A stretch of DNA of 64,000 nt from Amorphoplanes friuliensis DSM 7358 (GTDB lineage: Bacteria; Actinomycetota; Actinomycetes; Mycobacteriales; Micromonosporaceae): the NCBI RefSeq assembly GCF_000494755.1, contig NC_022657.1, positions 755,501 through 819,500 of the forward strand, in the 5' to 3' direction. Both the position numbers and the translations under genes were made by a program. Below, one piece after another: positions 60,501 through 64,000 of this stretch. The notes beneath the pieces are model-generated. The model did no database searches. It was not told where the DNA came from and was given only the letters and a program-made list of their open reading frames with translations. The stretch's first letter is position 1, and each line of letters begins with the position of its first letter.

Positions 60501-63500
60501 CCTACGAGGCAACGTACGGCCTGCCGACCCGCGTCGAGTCCTACGGTGACACCGGCAAGACAGGCGACGAGTCCTGCACCAACCTCGAGTACGTTCACCA
60601 CACCGGCAAGAACATCATCGGCCTGACCAAGCAGGTTCGCACCAGCCCGACGACCTGCGCCGCGGCGACTTTCGACACGCTGACGTCGCTGACCTCCGCC
60701 AACCGGATGGCCTACGACGGCGGGACGTACGGGGCCGCACTCGCCGACACGACGCGTGGTCTCGCCTCGCAGACCTGGTCGCTGAAAGCGGACGGCTCCG
60801 GTTTCCAGAGTGACGGCACCACCGGCTTCGACACCACCGGTCGTGTGGTCAGCCGCACCGACCCCGACGGCAAGACCGCGACGATCACCTTCGAGCCGGC
60901 GTCGGGTCAGGCGTTCAAGGTCACCGAGAAGAACTCACTGGGGCACAGCCAGGTTCAGGAGATCGAGCCCGGCCGCGCCAACGGCATCAGGACGACCGAC
61001 GCCAACGGCAACACCAGCGAGGCTCAGTACGACCCACTCGGCCGCCTCGTCAAGGCCTGGGGAGCGGGCCGTGCGAGCACGGGAGTGCCGGACTTCGAAG
61101 CGGTCTACAGCACGCCTGTCGGTAAGCCGCCGTTCGTGACCTCGAAGTCCCGCGGGCACGAGAACCGCATCGAAACCTCTGTCACCCTGTACGACGGCCT
61201 CGGCCGCGAGCGGCAGACGCAGGAGCAGGCAACCGGCGGCGGCCGCCTGATCACCGACACGCTCTACAACAGCTCCGGTGAGGTCTGGCAGACCAACAAT
61301 GCCTACTTCTCCGTGGGCGCACCCAGCGGAGCGATGTTCACTCCGCTGGCAGAGACCGCGGTGCCGAACGCCACGCGGTACACCTACGACGGCCTCGGCC
61401 GGGTGACTCAGGAACTGCCGATCCTGCAGGGAGCGGAGAACCCCACCCGGGCGACCCGCTACAGCTACGGCGCTGACCACTCCACGGTGATCAACCCGGT
61501 GGGTGCGGCTTCGTACCGCATCTTCACGGACGCACAGGGCCGCACATCCCGCGTCGACACGTTCACCGACGCCGACCGCACCGCGTTCACTTCGATGCGG
61601 TACCAGTTCGATGCGCGTGGCCAGCTGTCCAAGGCCACCCACTCCGCCGACAGCACGCGGCCATGGTCCTGGACCTATGACCAGCGTGGCCGGATGGAGA
61701 CCGCCACCGACCCGGACACCGGAGTCACCCGCACCACGTACGACAACCGGGATCGGGCTCAGACGGTCACCAATGCCCGCAACATCACGCTGTGGAACGG
61801 CTACGACGAGCTGTCCCGCCCGACCCAGCAGCGGCTGGGCGGCAGCACCGGTGAGCTGGTGGGTGAGTTCACCTACGACACCGCACCCGCCGGCAAGGGC
61901 ATGCCGGCCACGGCCACCCGGTACACCGACGGTCTGCCGTACAAGCAGACGATCGGCGGCTACAGCCGGGATTACCAGCCGACGTCCTCGACGCTGACCC
62001 TCCCGCAGTCGATCGCCGACACGTGGGGACTGCGGAGCTCCTACAGCTACAACTTCACGTACACCGACACCGGCCTGCCGGAGTCGACGACCGTGCCCGC
62101 AATCGGCAATTTCACCGACGAGAAGCTGCTCGTGCGCTACACCGCGGACGGCCTGCCGCTCTCGGTGTCGGGCAAGGAGTGGTACGGCGCCGAGACGGTG
62201 TACTCGCCGTACGGGCAGGTCATGCGTTCGACGCTCGGTGCCCAGCCGTACCGGGTCTGGGTCCAGTCCTCGTACTTCGAGGCCTCGGGCGCGCTCACCG
62301 ATCAGCAGGTCTACCGCGAGGGCACGACGGACAAGACAGTCGTCGGCGGCAACCTGGTGTCGCACCGCTCCTACGCGTACGACGAGGCGGGCAACGTCAC
62401 GTCGATCCGGGAACGGGCGACAGGTATCCAGGAGCGGCAGTGTTTCTGGCACGACAAGGTCGGCCAGATGACCAAGGCGTGGACCTCCAAGGACCAGGAG
62501 ACCTGTGCTGCCGGTCCGGTCAACGCCGACGGAACGCCGAACGTCGCGGCGGGCCCGGACAACGCGGGTTATTGGCAGGAGTACGAGTACGACCTGCTCG
62601 GCAACCGCAAGAAGCTGGTCGAGAAGGACCTCACGGGTAACGCCGCGAAGGACGCGACCACCGACTACAAGTACGGCAAGGCCGATGGCAGCCAGCCGCG
62701 CACCCTGACCAAGGTGACCAAGAAGTACGTCACCCCGGCGGGTGCGGCGGTCACCGCCGAGGCTGAGCGGCTCTACGAGCTGACCGGTGACACCAAGTCG
62801 GTCACCTCGCTGCAGAACGGCGACAAGCAGGACCTGGCCTGGACGTTCGACGGCAAGGTCGAACGCATCGCCGGTCAGGGCGCCAACGGCAAGACCTCGT
62901 ACATCGGTCTGGCGGGCAAGTGCCTCGACCTGAAGTCGAGCATGCCGACGGCCGGCCAGCCGATCCAGCTCTACACCTGCAACGGTGGATTGGCGCAGAA
63001 GTGGCGCTTTACGCCGGCGCCGAACCAGACCGACGCGAACCTCGGCACGCTGTCGATCCACGACGGCTGGTGTCTGCAGCCGGCGGCCAACACGGCCGGT
63101 TCGGCGTTCGGGCTACAGAAGTGTGACGGCTCGGCGGCGCAGCAGATCAAGCGGAACCTGGCCACCAACCAGCTCACCCACGTCGGGTCCGGGCTGTGCG
63201 TGGCGGTCAAGGACGCAGCTACGACCGACGCGACCCCGGTCGTGCTGGTCGCCTGCGCCGTGACGTCGACTGCCCAGCAGTGGCAGGCGCAGAACGAGAC
63301 GCGTCACATCTACGGCCCCGACGGGTCGCGCCTGCTGACAGTGCAGGGCAAGCAGGCCACGCTGCACCTGGGCGAAGCCGAGCTCACCGTCCAGCAGGGC
63401 GGCATCCTGGTCAACACGCAGCGCTCGTACGCGGTACCCGGCGGTGCCGTGATCCGCAACGCCTACGGTGCGGGCACCTCGGGGTTGATCGCCGTCGCCG

Positions 63501-64000
63501 CCGATCACCAAGGCACGCCGTACGCCGAGGTTGCTCTGAACAGCACGATGCAGGTGCGGATCCGGAAGCAGGACGCGTTCGGCAACCAGCGGGCGACGGT
63601 CCCGCTGGGCATGCACATCGCGAACAACGACGGGTTCCTCGGCGCAAGCCGCGACGACGCCTCGGGTTACGCCCCGCTCGGCGCGCGTCTCTACGACCCG
63701 GTCGTCGGACGGTTCATGTCGGCCGACCCGGTGCTGGACCTGGCCGACCCGATCCAGTCCAACGGGTACGCCTACGCGCACAACAACCCGGCCACACTGT
63801 CCGACCCGTCGGGTCTGTCGGTATCGCTGACGCCGTCCGAGATGGCCGCAGCGCTCACCGGTGCCGGCCTGTCGGCAGCGCAGGTCGCTGACGCCCAGGC
63901 CAACTCCACCCGGTCGCTCACCTCGGTGATCCTGTCGGCGGCCTGGTCGATGCTGAAGGACTTCATCGGCATCACCGATGCGATGAACTGCTTCGGCGGT
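57578..64000 (+). CDS. Giant secreted RHS/YD-repeat protein with ricin-type lectin (3' end cut)
   Basis: Exported polymorphic RHS protein; 2141 residues lie in the window without a stop. A signal segment (RTAVIAVLAATLVATNMPAAAWA) follows an Arg-rich start. A conserved SpvB-like/RHS N-terminal region begins near 325 (FTYSYQVQVPETAGGLTPQIGLSYSSQS). YD repeats of the types TRYTYDGLGRVTQ and YDPLGRLVKAW fill the middle. A ricin-type beta-trefoil lies at about 1775-1910 (GLAGKCLDLKSS, WCLQPAANTAGS, LCVAVKD). The RHS core signature RLYDPVVGRFMSADP is at 2036-2050 and DPSG closes the core near 2078. The variable C-terminal tip begins thereafter (LTPSEMAAALTGAGLSAAQ) and leaves the window; tips of this type are often toxins. 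Confidence 0.9.
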   Translation, partial: MRGTGPFLTESGRRIQRRRRVRTAVIAVLAATLVATNMPAAAWAVPGPGMDRGDAVVELPDVPKSTEVGQDEDAEANLTTADEVPVDPYAPTAVTPWQQDSGVVDLTGVQPGESKPVDDLPIALGVPEGGDPAALAGDWTIGLAAPEASQTAGVSGLIMKVTPPVAADPAAEVALSVDYTAFADLYGPQAADRFGLMVLPDCVYDAPGTGDCAPDPTEEETEPTAAVQLVPSEVTLVPAKSSVMRTLAAADDAPTRRIVSGSVPINKLLSDSANGGTGGMARAAAAASGSGVVGALDTGASPSGDFTATPLLSSGSWASGSSSGAFTYSYQVQVPETAGGLTPQIGLSYSSQSVDGRTSSTNNQASWIGDGWDYSAGSITRTYANCTQDSKKAGSSNAKHKTGDMCWGSKNATLSLGGSTTELVWDDSKNKWFTANGDGSVIDQKFDTNKGNGDKDGEYWVVTTRDGTKYHFGLNKLPGWSTNDPVTNSVLTVPVYSNHTGEPCYQGSTIDDFKKSSCTEGWRWSLDYVEDVHGNAMSLWWAKEQNYYAKNFNFKAPVKYDRGGYLTRIDYGQRANTMYSAEPLGRVGFTVDERCYTEGSVTCTDENFASKDPGKYRVWYDTPADLRCESKKMCWNAAPSFFTRKRLDKITTSAQRKAGSTARQTVDEYQLKQKFPVLRTGPNTALWLESIKRTGFGVNGDKAELNPVRFESNAEDMPNRVKRDNRPGFSRLRISRVINEYGGETVVSYKAPEGDCKTGTGLPGKGDTAELKSNNRLCFPAFWHPDPAAEQIDWFHKYVVAGIEELPNVDGAFSTVTNYSYKDAAWKLAEQEFTKKATRTYSEFGGFAQVTTLTGADDAAIGSKKTKSVARFFRGMGDTVSVKDITGAEIAKDEDPFAGRIAEELTYSNAGDDDTDWLTRSITYPAATELGKRDRDGISPLQAWRVTEPRQVTYTKSSGTGDDTRTQRMLDTRTTYEATYGLPTRVESYGDTGKTGDESCTNLEYVHHTGKNIIGLTKQVRTSPTTCAAATFDTLTSLTSANRMAYDGGTYGAALADTTRGLASQTWSLKADGSGFQSDGTTGFDTTGRVVSRTDPDGKTATITFEPASGQAFKVTEKNSLGHSQVQEIEPGRANGIRTTDANGNTSEAQYDPLGRLVKAWGAGRASTGVPDFEAVYSTPVGKPPFVTSKSRGHENRIETSVTLYDGLGRERQTQEQATGGGRLITDTLYNSSGEVWQTNNAYFSVGAPSGAMFTPLAETAVPNATRYTYDGLGRVTQELPILQGAENPTRATRYSYGADHSTVINPVGAASYRIFTDAQGRTSRVDTFTDADRTAFTSMRYQFDARGQLSKATHSADSTRPWSWTYDQRGRMETATDPDTGVTRTTYDNRDRAQTVTNARNITLWNGYDELSRPTQQRLGGSTGELVGEFTYDTAPAGKGMPATATRYTDGLPYKQTIGGYSRDYQPTSSTLTLPQSIADTWGLRSSYSYNFTYTDTGLPESTTVPAIGNFTDEKLLVRYTADGLPLSVSGKEWYGAETVYSPYGQVMRSTLGAQPYRVWVQSSYFEASGALTDQQVYREGTTDKTVVGGNLVSHRSYAYDEAGNVTSIRERATGIQERQCFWHDKVGQMTKAWTSKDQETCAAGPVNADGTPNVAAGPDNAGYWQEYEYDLLGNRKKLVEKDLTGNAAKDATTDYKYGKADGSQPRTLTKVTKKYVTPAGAAVTAEAERLYELTGDTKSVTSLQNGDKQDLAWTFDGKVERIAGQGANGKTSYIGLAGKCLDLKSSMPTAGQPIQLYTCNGGLAQKWRFTPAPNQTDANLGTLSIHDGWCLQPAANTAGSAFGLQKCDGSAAQQIKRNLATNQLTHVGSGLCVAVKDAATTDATPVVLVACAVTSTAQQWQAQNETRHIYGPDGSRLLTVQGKQATLHLGEAELTVQQGGILVNTQRSYAVPGGAVIRNAYGAGTSGLIAVAADHQGTPYAEVALNSTMQVRIRKQDAFGNQRATVPLGMHIANNDGFLGASRDDASGYAPLGARLYDPVVGRFMSADPVLDLADPIQSNGYAYAHNNPATLSDPSGLSVSLTPSEMAAALTGAGLSAAQVADAQANSTRSLTSVILSAAWSMLKDFIGITDAMNCFGG

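Overview
This is about 64 kb of very high-GC chromosomal DNA with GTG/TTG starts, start/stop-overlapping operons, a translational ileS T-box, a type II IleS and many secreted wall-associated proteins. Together these point to an actinomycete. A methyl-accepting chemotaxis protein and a mycodextranase-like glycosidase make a Micromonosporaceae (Actinoplanes-like) genome my best guess; that is inference. I found no tRNA, rRNA, IS element, prophage or CRISPR array.

Layout. 1-9 kb: the 5' part of nhaA, an ABC-2 exporter pair divergent from a NarL-type two-component system overlapping a DMT exporter gene, an MFS transporter with its ArsR-like regulator, and a chemotaxis receptor lacking its first membrane segment. 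9-14.5 kb: a beta-propeller lipoprotein overlapping ileS (with its T-box), then a YciO/Sua5 protein. 14.5-26 kb: small regulator/enzyme modules: MarR with an NTF2-like protein, a secreted metzincin protease, a GGDEF cyclase, a MarR/FMN-reductase pair divergent from a luciferase-like::FAD-oxidase fusion plus a second luciferase-like enzyme, a KAS III-like enzyme divergent from a LuxR regulator, and a quinone oxidoreductase. 26-39.7 kb: a secreted beta-helix glycosidase, MOSC, ArsR-SRPBCC-DUF6069, TetR/SDR, DUF305 divergent from LVIVD, a LysM-M15 peptidase and a DUF3618/holin-like pair.

39.9-45.8 kb holds the most intriguing operon: the uncharacterised STM4011-STM4015 set (two radical SAM enzymes, an ATP-grasp-like protein, an alkaline-phosphatase-superfamily hydrolase and two tandem LRR-like STM4015 proteins), packed with overlaps and followed by msrA. 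46-50.6 kb: a 39-bp tandem repeat abutting an ECF sigma factor gene, an orphan retron-like reverse transcriptase, a small membrane protein and an LPXTG protein. 50.7-64 kb: a secreted M14 carboxypeptidase, an RTX-like and FG-GAP-like secreted pair, and, divergent from them behind a roughly 400-bp AT-richer structured leader, a giant secreted RHS/YD-repeat protein with a ricin-type lectin insert whose variable C-terminal tip runs off the window.

A recurring theme is local regulation: several divergent or self-regulated modules carry perfect dyads, often in pairs, right at their promoters (7545, 14531, 19488/19503, 29281/29308, 33040/33075). The main candidates for something new are the duplicated STM4011-4015 operon, the solitary reverse transcriptase, the luciferase-like::FAD oxidase fusion module and the RHS/FG-GAP/RTX surface locus.
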